In this document: positions 35,201 through 47,756 of the stretch, piece after piece
Layout of the letters: every line of letters begins with the position of its first letter
Numbering within the stretch: the stretch's first letter is position 1
From: Halisarca cf. caerulea
Lineage: Eukaryota; Porifera; Demospongiae; Chondrillida; Halisarcidae
Assembly: GCA_963170055.1 (NCBI GenBank)
Contig: CAUJGJ010000212.1
Location: 27,501-80,000 of the forward strand
Direction of reading: 5' to 3'
Length of the DNA stretch: 52,500 nt
The notes under the pieces: generated by a model
What the model was told of the DNA's origin: nothing
What the model saw: only the letters and a program-made list of their open reading frames with translations
Database searches by the model: none
Program-made: the position numbers and the translations under genes

Positions 35201-35594
35201 TTATCTGGGTCCCCGAAGTACAAAAGTTGTGGGGGACAATCAACTTGTGCTGTCTTAAACACAGCACATCAGATGTAGAGTTGCAGTCCTTGGCAGATTC
35301 CCCATTTACCAAAACATCTGGTTGAATATACTTATTTTCAAAGACAAACGCTTCCGACACATAGTGTCCTATATACAAGGTACAGATAACATGCATATAT
35401 TAGACTGGATCCTTCATATTGAATGAGCGGTTCTGAGTAGTACTGAATGTATTGTGGACATGCTGCTCACTTCCATTAATTAGATCCTTCAAGCCCTGGA
35501 CCGCCTCGCTGCCAAGCACACCATAATACCCCTGGTAGGGCATCACCATCACAGGTGTCAGCAAGATGCCAAGTAGGCTTGACAAAAACTGCAT
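32269..35594 (-). CDS. Single-pass membrane protein with unrecognised cytoplasmic module (locus 1), 12 exons
   Basis: Exons (minus): 35594-35471, 35368-35159, 34807-34754, 34689-34556, 34483-34423, 34329-34273, 34204-33804, 33491-33435, 33355-33308, 32985-32896, 32796-32722, 32415-32269; 485 codons plus stop, all phases compatible. Layout: signal peptide (MQFLSSLLGILLTPVMV), ectodomain to about residue 135 with Cys in DCNSTSDVLC and NFC, a Gly-rich membrane span (residues about 136-162, LGLGLGIPLSGGVVAGVAVTV), basic KYWKRSKK, an acidic linker, then exon 7 (residues 214-347), a Cys-containing block with FCLHVKIGETELLVNY and YQGFVFYRDAAIDP. Exons 8-12 give a polar tail. The first donor (GTGAGC) and the last two acceptors are the least certain choices. 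Its start lies 1.0 kb from the divergent Ig gene. No known domain recognised. Confidence 0.7.
32446..32660. mobile_element. 215-bp MITE in last intron of the locus-1 gene
   Basis: Left AGGTAAAGGGGGGTAATTTG, right reverse complement AGGTAAAGGGGAGTAATTTA; both arms go on to GGTAATTTGGAACAG. TA on both sides. Confidence 0.8.
33084..33099. repeat. 16-base poly-C tract in an intron
   Basis: Plus-strand C run (G run in the transcript) between exons 9 and 10 of the locus-1 gene. Confidence 0.85.
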
Positions 35595-35857
35595 CAATGA
35601 TTATTCGACATACGTGTGGTTAGAACATATTGGAAGAAATTCTTCTATTTAGCGGATTCTACTCAATCATGCAGGATAGTCTGACGTGCGTGGCCAGACC
35701 AAATTCTCCTGAGATCGAGCGACATGCCGGATCGACACTCAGAAAAAAAGCACACATGAAACCAAACACAAGATTCGACCGTGCACAAGTTGTAGGGGGT
35801 TATCAAAATAATTACAGCATAACATCTCGCTCTTCAAAACACTGAGAATGTGAAAGC

Positions 35858-35914
35858 ATTCACTGCATGTTAAACGATTCACTGCATGTTAAACGATTCA
35901 CTGCATGTTAAACG
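35858..35914. repeat. 19-bp tandem repeat, 3 copies
   Basis: Unit ATTCACTGCATGTTAAACG, three perfect copies. Confidence 0.9.
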
Positions 35915-35966
35915 GTAGTAAACTTACAGATCTAATCGGTTTGGACAGGCTATGATGTAACTATAG

Positions 35967-36212
35967 AAGCATAGACACTCTAGACGGTCTATGAACCAAG
36001 TAACCAAGTTTCTGAGTCTGACGTTCTGACATGAACCAAGCATAGACACTCTAGACGGTCTATGAACCAAGCATAGATACTCTATACTTCGCAACCCAAG
36101 TAACCAAGTTTCTGAGTCTGACGTTCTGACATGAACCAAGCATAGACACTCTAGACGGTCTATGAACCAAGTAACCAAGTTTCTGAGTCTGACGTTCTGA
36201 CATGAACCAACT
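35967..36212. repeat. ~70-bp tandem repeat, 3 copies
   Basis: Each copy contains CATAGACACTCTAGACGGTC then TTTCTGAGTCTGACGTTCTG. The middle copy has an additional diverged GCATAGATACTCTATAC half-unit. Long minus-strand frames over it follow from the repeat. Confidence 0.88.
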
Positions 36213-36358
36213 AAGGAACCAAGTAAACTCACTACGTCCATAGTTCACGTTCCTAGTCCTCTCTCTCTTAAATTCGCAGTGAGACAGAACTCCACAAGTA
36301 AGAAGTTATAAAAGAGCGAAATTCCCCTAGGTGAAGCATAGAATCTGATAGAATTGAG

Positions 36359-36440
36359 TAGTCTCGTACCCAGACCGTCACTCGGGTGCCGCCATTTTAT
36401 AGAATAAAATGACGACGGGAGGGTCTGGGTATCAGACTAA
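36359..36440. mobile_element. 82-bp foldback element 3 with perfect 8-bp duplication
   Basis: Arms 36359-36376 and 36422-36439 pair at 16 of 18 bases (TAGTCTCGTACCCAGACC on the left). Flanks are GAATTGAG on both sides (36351-36358 and 36441-36448). The loop has its own inverted pair (CCATTTTAT/ATAAAATG). Confidence 0.75.
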
Positions 36441-36630
36441 GAATTGAGGTCTACGAAGTCATTGCGGTGCAACCGCGTATTATGGCGTTTACGTTTCAAC
36501 GGATATCCTGCACCTGAAAAGCAAAACCATTCGGTATTGTATGGTATTTTATGACATTGCACAGCAGACAAATGCCATCTTAACAGTGCATGCATAGCCA
36601 GCAGATGACATCGGACACCGCAGGGTATCT

Positions 36631-38634
36631 ATGGCCACCTATACAGGAAGATACTTATTGCTTATTGCTATGATCCTGTGTCTAATTCTGCCATCTTATG
36701 GTAATGGAGGTAGGTAGATATTATATACAACGTATGTGACTTTTACATGCAGTTTTGGATATGAAGAGTAGAACCTCTGGCTATAGGTTGGCTAGCTTGA
36801 AGAAGTACCACGCCACAAAGTATGCCTATATTGTAATCACTGTAATGCCGGAATTTGGCTATAGAGTATAGCTCGTGTAAGTTTGAAATCCAGAGTGCGA
36901 AGCCCAGGATGGGTTGCGCAACTGTGTATGATTCCTCCCCCTCCCCCACACACACATGTACACACACACATGCACAGACATCAAACCACCACCACCCTAC
37001 CAGAACAAGTGGCATATAGAGTAACACTAAGGGTATTAGCAAAGTTAATAAGCAATTTTGCATTAAGACCTAGCTCCCCCCTCCAAAAAATAATCCAGAA
37101 TCCTGCCCACCCAGCCTGACTCTTCACTATATATATATAGTAGGGTTGACCAAATCACTGTATACACACATGTATAGGCCGTAGCTATTCGACAGTGAGC
37201 GTCATATCATATTATATTATACTTTGTGGTATATTACAGAAAGAGGAAACCAACCAGCTATAGCATGGTCTAAACTGCATCATGCAAAACTCGTTCGTAA
37301 TCTGACTATAGACAGCTATATCCAAACACCCTCTTATAGTCTTTTTCTCATTGCTATTTCCAATTTGTGCCATGGTTACCATCATGCTACTTCTTACCAT
37401 CATGTACACAGGTGACAGATCATTGGGAATAGATCTCAGAATCAACCCCACTCCAGTTCTAGTAGGGAACACAGCTACGATCACATGTACATACTGCGGT
37501 GAGGGAATTTATACTTCATGGCCAAAAATAAAGATCAATGGGATCCAGTATTTTGGTACGCAACTAAATGGCCTACCCTATTTAACGTACACAAACAGTG
37601 TTGACCATGCAGCAAAAAGAGCAACTGTTACTCTCAAACAGGGTAATGTCTCCTCTCTACACAATGGAACAACATATCAATGCTTCTTCAACCTTATCAG
37701 TGGTATGTTAGAAAGTGAAGTGTCCTCTTTGATTGTTCTCATGAGAAATAGAGAGTCAGTGGTAGCTGAGAGAAGCACTACATATAGCATACCAAGTACA
37801 GCAGGGCTGAAATCAGGTCTCCATAGTGACACAAAAACTGCAAAGTCAGCACCTGTGGGTTCCAGTCTTCAGATGGTAAGCCACACAATATACATACAGA
37901 TGCACAATAAAAGTGAATCTACATACACATGCACACATGTACAAATGAAAGTACTTTGAGTGTACCCCATTGAGTGAGTACTATAGAGTATTCCACTGTC
38001 ACATTACTTTCACTGACATACAGTCAATTGTATCCGATGAAGTTTCAGCAATAAACCTGACTGATCATGATCATGAAAGTGAGCAAAACAGCGACCATTT
38101 ACACAATGTCATGTCACCTTATGCGCATGTACACAATGTACATACAATAACATATACATAACTATGTATATGTGTCACATTACATACACCTGTATTCAGT
38201 ATAATATTATAGCAGTACCAATGAATGGCAGTACTTTATAGTATTATCATTGCATTGTCTAGGTGCCTCCATCTCAACACTTGTGAATGCAAACATGCAC
38301 AAAAAGCAAGACAAGGAAACAGTAATTGTGGCTACATCAGTAACCGGTGGTGTGGTACTAGTATCTGTTGGTTTGGCAGTGTTGATTACAACCATCAGTG
38401 TGGTCATAAAGTGTACAGGCAGACCAAGCCACCGGAAAAGGGGTATGAGTGCATAGCATCAAACTTTTGATCCAATATTATTTGTATGTTTCTAATCTTG
38501 AACAAATTGCTCATCTTATATTAGATTCTGAAGGGGGGAACAGGGAGGAAGCAGTTTATGAAGAAATCCAAATGACCGTGAATCCTGGATATGAACAAAT
38601 TATGTTTTCTAGCCCACAATATGACAATTTATAG
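36631..38634 (+). CDS. Ig-domain receptor with ITAM-like tail (locus 1), 5 exons
   Basis: Exons 36631-36709, 37412-37875, 38024-38078, 38263-38442, 38525-38634; 295 codons plus TAG, all phases agree. Exon 1 is a signal peptide (MATYTGRYLLLIAMILCLIL). Exon 2 is one Ig-like domain: TITC on the B strand and GTTYQCFF on the F strand, with several N-glycosylation sites, then a Ser/Thr-rich stalk. Exon 4 gives a membrane span (VTGGVVLVSVGLAVLITTI) and basic RPSHRKR. Exon 5 encodes a 36-residue tail containing YEEIQMTVNPGYEQI (Tyr271 and Tyr282) and a final YDNL (Tyr292). YxxI-x7-YxxI fits the ITAM spacing; YEEI is the classic Src-family SH2 target and NPGY an NPxY motif. A signalling role is inferred. 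It is divergent from the 32269-35594 gene. Confidence 0.85.
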
Positions 38635-39694
38635 TCACTGAACCCTGCAGTATTATATGGAAACGCATGCTAGCATTGATCAATATTGTATTCCTGTTTT
38701 ATAATAATAATATTATTATAATATTGGTATGTGCCATATGTGCTGCCTAACTGCATGCAAACTATATCCATTGCGCAGTAACGTTATGCTGTAGTATAAT
38801 ATATGTTTATAGTATACGCTGCACATACACTTTGTGTACATGTGCAAACATTTACTCAATCTTATATCTTGCACTCAACATGCAATTTACGCACATTTGA
38901 GCTGGAATACACTGTACATGATCATGAGAAGGTTAAATTGAGACCATTGTAAGTTTGCATGCATGACGGTTTGATTACATGCCAAGGCCGGCACCATGGA
39001 ATAAATTAATTATACGGCTGGTATATACATATATAATGTATATAGACTGCTTTTAGTTAAGCGTATTATATGTATTATATTCCAAAGACCTTATATTTTC
39101 AGGCAAAGCATACACAAATCATAATGGCATTGTATTGTTTTTTCAGTGGGAGAGACCTAGGGTTAGTCTTGCATAATGATTAATATGGCCCAGCTGCAGA
39201 CCATGCACTATTTCACTTCCCTTCTCCCTGTAGCTGATGCCATATAAACAGTCGCCCTTTGTAATGGCCTGTATGGGCTACGCTAGACTATAGGAGGGCT
39301 GGGGCAAGGCACAGTCTCATGCACACTCCTGCATCGATCCCCCCTCCCTTCCTGGGTCTACCCACATATAAATGGCTGCAGGTAAGGGCGAATGTGGGAC
39401 TCCTAGTCCATGGCCACTTAGCTATAACCGAAGTTTGAACATGATCACCCGCCCCTTTTCCACCACCCCCACATACTTATGCATGAACTGGGTCACATCT
39501 GGCTGGACAGGACTTCCTGTATGTATGCATAATCATATTCATTGCTAAAGGAGGAGCTCTAGTGCAAGGTGGCTGCTGAATCAGGAACTACCCTGACCCC
39601 CAACAGAGCATACACAAACAAACAATATAATCAAATTATTGTATACATACATTCACATGAAAAAATGATGCTTTCAAACACCAAACAAAACTTC

Positions 39695-39698
<4 letters not shown>

Positions 39699-39756
<58 letters not shown>
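39699..39756. repeat. (CA)n microsatellite
   Basis: Uninterrupted CA run, followed by a duplicated TGATAGGTACGTACACTCCC unit. Confidence 0.92.
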
Positions 39757-39757
<1 letters not shown>

Positions 39758-39980
39758 ATAGGTACGTACACTCCCACTGATAGGTACATACACTCCCACA
39801 TGTGCACACCATAGATACTCATCACAGCTAACTATGAAGAATGTATACACACACACATACATACAAGCATAAACATACATAAACACTCATATTTATGCAC
39901 ATGCATACACACATGCAGAGAAACACATAACATTCATGCATGCACACACACATACACACATGCATGTATGTATGTGTATG

Positions 39981-39983
<3 letters not shown>

Positions 39984-40047
<64 letters not shown>

Positions 40048-40091
40048 GTACACACGCACTCACTCACCTACCCACCCACCCCCACACACAC
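39984..40091. repeat. (CA)n microsatellite
   Basis: CA run of about 60 bases, then CGCACTCACTCACC-type variants. Confidence 0.9.
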
Positions 40092-40399
40092 AATGATCTT
40101 GCATAGTACACAAATATAATATAATTTCAGTAGTTGCATTGCAACACACAATTTGAATTCAGAAAACGTCACCATGAATTGACCACAGCAGGGATACAAC
40201 AAAAGCAAGTACATATATGGCATACAAATTAAAAGAAACAGTCATAAAATTATACTGCATGTTTTCTTTCTAACCTATAGACACAAATTCCCCATATGAT
40301 GTTAAGACAGTAATTAAGATACAAAAATAGCAATACAACTATATGTACATACATGCAAGTTGATCATGACACCTGTGCATGTACAGAGAGGCTCATGGC

Positions 40400-42724
40400 T
40401 CACAGTAGGTACGTATGTACATTCAAGGTTACTAAGTAAAAAGCAGCAGGTTGATGATGGGGCACACCAGTCCTGTAAAGCAGTGAAAACACCAATGTAC
40501 ACAATTTTCCAAAATATTATGGAGAAGGCAAACATTCAAAATGATTGGTTTCATACTCGAAGTACATACAAATGAGAATACAACACATACCTTTTCCTGC
40601 ACTCGAAGGCTACTCTAGCCACAGGTCTTGGGATTGGCCATGGGTAACACCATTTCAAAAGTCCCACTGACTTGTCTAGTTTGTGACTGGGGGAGGGTAG
40701 AAACCGTTTCACATTAACCAACAGTTATTATATCATTTACAAAACTATTGGTAATCTTGAACAAATATAAATAATTTAAAAATCAATGATAATTAATATG
40801 CAAAACTAGCAGACAAAGACTACAGCAAATAACATACCACAGGAACAATCTGCGGTCCGGTAGATTCTCCCTTGAATTGCCGGTTCTGAAAATTGAGAAA
40901 TAACTTACATTTACGAACACTGTACTGTATAATTCCTCACATAGGTACATATATGCGTAATCCAGTACATACGTATATACACAATCAACATACGTACACA
41001 TATGCAATAAAGTTGTTAATAAAGTTTTGCACAAAGCAATGGTGAACACATAATATGTACAGAGTAAGTACTGGCAGATTACCTGGTTTCACATGACAGA
41101 TGTCCCCACAGGAAACAAGACACAGAGCAGATCTCCACACAGGAAACAAGACACAGGGCAGACCTCCACACAGGAAACAAGACACAGAGCAGATCTCCAC
41201 ACAGGAAACAAGACACAGGGCAGACCTCCACACAGGAAACAAGACACAGGGCAGACCTCCACACAGGAAACAAGACACAGGAGACAAGACACAGGGCAAA
41301 CGTCCACACAGGAGACAAGACACAAGAAACAAGATACAGGGCAGACGTCCACACAGGAGACAAGACACAGGGCAGACCTCCACATAGGAAACAAGACACA
41401 GGACAGACCTCCACATAGGAAACAAGACACAGGGCAGACCTCCACACGGGAGACAAGACACAGGAAACAAAACACAGGGCAAACGTCCACACAGGACACA
41501 AGACACAGTGCAGACGCCCACACAGGAGAATAGACACAGGACAGACATCCACAGAGGAGACAAAACACAGGCTAGACGTCCAAACAGGAGAATAGACGCA
41601 GGTCAGACTCCCACACAGGAGAATAGATAAAGGGAAGACGTCCACAGAAAAGACAATGCACAGGACGGATGTCTACAAAAAAGACAAGACACAGATCAGA
41701 CGCCCATACAGGAGACAAGACACAGGACAGATGTCCACACAGGAGACAAAACACAGGGCAGACGTCCACACAGGACACAAGACACAGGCTAGACATCCAC
41801 ACAGGAGACAAGACACAGGACAGACATCCACACAGGAGAAAAGACACAGGGCAGATGTCCACAATGGAGTTGAGATGCAGGGCGGAAGTAGCTAAAACTG
41901 GACATAACTCTTCCCCTGTAGCATACAGGCAAACCTCAATAAGACAAACTTTAGGGGACCCACAAAAGTAATTCTCGCTACTAAAAATTCTTCTTTAAGT
42001 TATCAGGATATAGTAATGCATGTACAGTACTACAGCAAACCAAACAGGGCTAGGAAACTACTTTGTGTCAAGCAGAAATTAGTCTCATGAGAGTCTTCTT
42101 CTCAATGAGGTTCTACTGTATTTGCACCAGACAATCAAGAAGAATCCAAAAGGCAGTGCAGTAGATAGAACGAGGAAATAAAAGACATACCACAAAGATA
42201 TAGTGAAGATTATCTGCTTACATTTAATACAGTACGTACTTCCTAAGTATGCTTTAAATGAGCAATTCACACTCTTACTTACCACACTTCTCCTTTGCTC
42301 ATCTTTATACTTCCAAAGATCTTCCATCAGTACCTCCATCTGTGATTCCAGTTTAGACTTCTTGGCCTTTTCGTCTTCTAGGGCCGAAGTTAGCTTATTA
42401 CTTATTGCCATCTAAAATGCAAGGTTATAGCAAATACGTGCTAACACCACAGGCACACACCATACTCAAACAATAAGCTACGTAGCAAGCAAAAAACAAA
42501 GAAAACAGTCCAAATGTATACTCATTCAAGTAATCAATGGTATGGAAACTGGCATACATACATACACACTTTCGCATCTAAGTCTCAGAATCATTCTCTA
42601 TCTTTCCATCTTTCTGAAGTGCACACATGCATACACATCCATGAACATGTATATATGCATGTACACACACTTCAAAATTCAAGCCCACACACATACACAT
42701 GCATGCACACACGTACCTACACAT

Positions 42725-42776
<52 letters not shown>

Positions 42777-45700
42777 TGACATCCACATGCAGTTTTACAT
42801 ACATACATACATACATACGTATGCATGTACATGCACAAGCAAATATAAACATGCATAGTGTTTTCCAAGGAAAGAAATTACAACAGGGTGCCGGGGGGGG
42901 GTCCAGACAATTCATTGTCATCTGTTTTACTGTAAACTTATGTTCTTTGTAAAGGAAAAGATGTTAGGGTGTATAGAATATTGTTATTCTACAGAACTAC
43001 ACTACTGGCAAAAGAGTTTTCAGCATCACAATGATTATTCAGCTCTTTTTAAAATTTGCTGCTAGAAAAGCAACAGGTGCTGCACCCTGTTCCAGACATA
43101 CTGGGGGAAACACTGCATGCACGTGTGTGGACATAAGTGCATGCACACACTAACATAAACATCACACACACACATACACACACAGGCTCACACATACAGA
43201 CACAACACACACACACAGAGCTCGAAAATGCAACCGGACATCGGACATTTTCCGATCATTTTCAGTAAATGTCCGGATGTTATCAACTTTGTCAGGACAT
43301 TGTGTCAGCTCAAAGGAAGTGTTTATGGCTGTAGGAGGCTGTCATTGTTCAGGTGACAGGTTTGTGGTCTGTCACTTTCTGCTATTAATTAGGTAGTGGC
43401 ACCATAGGATAGAAACAGCTGTTTAGTAGCCTTACAGTTCAAAATAGCCTCTCCTAAGTGTATAGGACACTGGTGCTTTATAGGCCAGTTGCACAAAGCC
43501 TTTTCACTTACACTGAAAGCAATACTATTGTTTTGTGACTAGGGTTAGGGTTAATGCTAAATTGCTACTGCACATGGTATGAAAATACCAGAAACTGCAT
43601 ATGTATGCTGGCTTACAGCTGCATACATGATAGCAATGAGAAACTAGCAAAACATGTGATTGCTAGTCAACATTATCATGTCCGATCAAATATGTAAATG
43701 TCTGGGCATTCTGGAGTTTGTCTGGACATTATGTCCAGACACTTCCAAAAAGTTATCGTGAGCTCTGCACACAGACACAACACACACACGCTCACACACA
43801 TACAGACACAACACACACACACACGCTTCATAAAACTAAAAAAATGACAATTGTGTCAATGCAAAATTAGCACTGGTGCTTTACGTACTTTTGAATCATT
43901 GACCCTTTTCAATTCAGTGTTCAATTCTGAAATGCGTTCTTTCAATTCAGCATTTGATGCAATCAAACGGCTATTTTCTGAAGCATAATTGTTCACATTG
44001 GCAATGAAATTCTCCTTTTCTGACTACATGCAGTACAAAATTGAAACATAGATACTATGATTGAACACATACTTCAATGAAACCTGTGTAAAAGATCACA
44101 TTATATAGTTACTGTACAAGGACCATATGTACGTATGTCTACAAAGACTGGCTGGCCCATACATACGCCACTTCACTGATACTAGATTAAATGCACCTCT
44201 TTATGACAACCTGTCTACAGAAACCCCAGTGACTATTGTTTTGGTCCTTTAGTGGTCTGTATGGGCAGGTTTTGAATCCTACATGGCATACACACATACT
44301 GTTACATTTACAGTAGCTGCATGAAGCATAACAGCAGCACAGAGCCTCGTACAACTGTGAAAGTTTAAACTTTTGCACAGTTCAAATTTCACAAATTTCA
44401 CGAATGAGGAGGCAATTCGTGAAAGTTCAATTTGTGAAAGTTTAATAGACATGATAATCTGATTCAAAGTAAAGTTGCTGTTCGTTGTTCAGCGAACAAT
44501 GGCCCATTGCTCAATAGATTAGGCCATACATTGTACAAAGAGTCCTTTGAAACAACTGCCATGTGTAAAGGGAAGAAAGCCTTGCAACAACACAACCTTG
44601 TGAACAAGTGTCGCATCTAATAGTGATCACTCAAGAGTTAAACACCAGGGCATTACAATGAGGTAGTCCTAATTCACGAAACTAAAAACACGACAATCTT
44701 GCAAAGCCTTCATTCACGAGACTTGAAGCGTGCAAAAGTTTCAACTTCACAGTCCTTCCTGCAAATTATGCATGGGATGAAGATAAAGCTTGGTGCCACA
44801 TATTATTGTGTGTGAAGTTCCAGCCTAAAACCTTCAGTGTTGAATAACGGGAATTTTTAATGGAGAAAGCTTTCGTGAATGGTTCCATCTCACAAATTTC
44901 ACAAATACGTAAATTTCGTGTATCTATAATCTATCAACATTTCAGACTCATCTATACACAGGTACGTATATACTACTGAAGTGTTAAGTAAAGAAGCAAT
45001 ATTACAATGAAGAATATGTTTATAGGTATAAAGAATAGCTACACAAATTTAGTTTGAACCCATTAAACAATAAATTCTAAAATGAACACTGAAAATTCAC
45101 AACAGGATGTGGAAGCAGCTAGCAAACATTACTACACACATGCAATGCTATATACTTCCCATACACAACATCTACCACATACCTCGAGGGCAGCTTTTTC
45201 TTCTGTGAGTGTCTGCACAAGCAAGTGTGGGAGCAGAGGAAGGTCATGTGAGATAGCATTACATACATACATACATACATACGTACATACATGCATGCAT
45301 GCATACATACATACATACATACATACATACATACATACATACATACATGCATGCATGCATGCATGCATACATACATACATACATACATACATACATACAT
45401 GCATGCATGCATACATACATACGTACATACATACATGCATGCATGCATACATACATACATACATACGTACATACATACATACATACATACATACATACAT
45501 ACATACATACATACATACATACGTACATACGTACATACATACGTACATACGTACATACATACATACATACATACATACGTACATACACACATACATACAT
45601 ACATACATACACATGTACAAGGCTACATGAAGTGAGATGAGGTGCACGTGAGAACTCAGAGATGCTGTAAATAAAACATGTATCCAAAGCTAGGATATAC

Positions 45701-46263
45701 ATATACGCACATGCAAAAGCACTCACGGCAACTGGATAACTGGAGTGTATGCGTAGAAACACTGTACGTATGAAGAACAAACAAACCTCCACTCGACTCC
45801 TCAGTTGGTTAGCACTTTCTTCTTGCAACTACGTATGTACATGCACAGGATACACAATGAAAGCTCAGTATTTTGAACCTCAGTCAAGAAACAGTTCAAT
45901 CAACAGTCCACAAAGAGAGGTACGTACTCAGCAATCTGTCACCCTATCATAATACGTCACACTACTTACTACGTACATATCCACAGAATGTTAGGCTACT
46001 CACCAAGTACAGTATATACGTAGGTATACAGAAGGAGTGCGTACATGCATATTTCCTAGTAGTCAAAACATACAGTGCATTCATGATCACAAAATTGTAC
46101 CATACATATGCACACACACATACGCATGCATATGCACGCACACACACACACAAATACACACACACACACACACACACACACAACACACACACACACACAT
46201 ACACCCATACCCACACACATGCACACACACGCACGCACGCACACGCACACATACGCACGCACG

Positions 46264-46327
<64 letters not shown>

Positions 46328-47505
46328 ACACATCAACACAGTCACATGACACAATAAATAAACAAATATAAGCACAACATACGTACCCTCTCCATTTCCA
46401 TACATGACCTGAGATGTGCCTATGAAGGTAAGCAAACATACGGTACAATAGACAGTAAAGGCATGGTGCATCCATTAAACAAGCATGACATCCACAGTGC
46501 AATACTTCTCCAGTACAGTTCACCACACATGTATTTGGAAGGAACGTAATCTAAATGGCAATATATTATATGTACAACTCTCCATAACAAACACTTTGGG
46601 ACATGAAAAAGCAGTTTGCTAAACAGAGGTTTCAACTATTCAGAAGTTATTTATAAGTACGTATAGCAATCTATCTGGACCCACAAAAGCAGTCTGTTAT
46701 ACGTATATAGGTTTCACCATTAGTTTGTTACAAGAGGTTCCTCTGTATACGTATTATACATACATTATTATACATATACGTACATATAATATTATATTTA
46801 GACATGCACACACAATAAGCTGTATATCCTTTACAATTCAAATTTCGCCTTTAAGAGAAACAACAACACGCAACACGCATGTAGTGAAACTGGACCACAA
46901 GGAATGAACAAAGTCAGCAATTCATATGCAGTAAGTTACTATATTATAGGAAAAGACACAATTCACACAAATACTAACTGGCAGATCATTTATTTGACCA
47001 TCCCGTGCAGAAAGAGCGGGAAGAACAGTTAGGGGGCCACGACAGTCTGTCTCGGACACGAGGAAGACAAAACCTTCTCCAAGACTCTGGATAACTCCAG
47101 GTGGGACTTCTTCAGTATACACAAAGATGGACACAAGTTTTCCCTTATTGGAATGCCTATATAGGAACTGGCCAGCTCTCAGTTGAAATGTGCTGCCTGC
47201 ATACTCCAATGTCACCAGATGGAAGTCAATCCGCTTCTCAAAGGAATCCTGGAGATAATTCTGCAAAGATTCACCTGAGTATGTAAGAAAGTACATAAAA
47301 CAATGTTATTATCAACAATAACAGCAATGCAACATTACATAGGCCCAACACTATATGTGCAGTGACCCACATGTCTATACAGTATGTACGTATGTTCACA
47401 AGGCACAACACATACGTAAGGTACACAATCCCATATGTGACTAATAGTAAACTACTGGCACCAATGTGTATGAACAAATGTTTGTGAAAAGTGCACACGC
47501 ACGCA

Positions 47506-47576
<71 letters not shown>

Positions 47577-47610
47577 ACACACACACACAAACACACACAT
47601 ACACACACAC

Positions 47611-47652
<42 letters not shown>

Positions 47653-47688
47653 GCACACACACACACGCACACAGACACACGCACGCAT

Positions 47689-47756
<68 letters not shown>

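Larger units (their letters stand above)
35595..36630. promoter_or_regulatory. Shared intergenic region of divergent pair 1
   Basis: The two genes start 1036 bp apart and face away from each other, so their promoters must lie here. The region holds a 19-bp tandem (35858-35914), a ~70-bp tandem (35967-36212) and a foldback element carrying GCCGCCATTTT, a YY1-like sequence. No convincing TATA box was seen next to either start. Confidence 0.5.
38635..40399. other. Intergenic, no gene recognised
   Basis: 3' flank of the Ig gene meets the 3' end of the locus-2 minus gene. An AATAAA-type signal occurs near 38999. Two CA tracts are listed separately. No other exon supported. Confidence 0.45.

Noticed and set aside
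35924..36248. Two overlapping minus-strand frames (105 and 62 codons)
   Set aside because: Follow from the ~70-bp tandem repeat in the intergenic region.
41079..41971. Frames up to 188 codons with repeats like SALCLVSCVEV
   Set aside because: Produced by the 31-bp minisatellite; present in several frames of both strands, without start or splice context.
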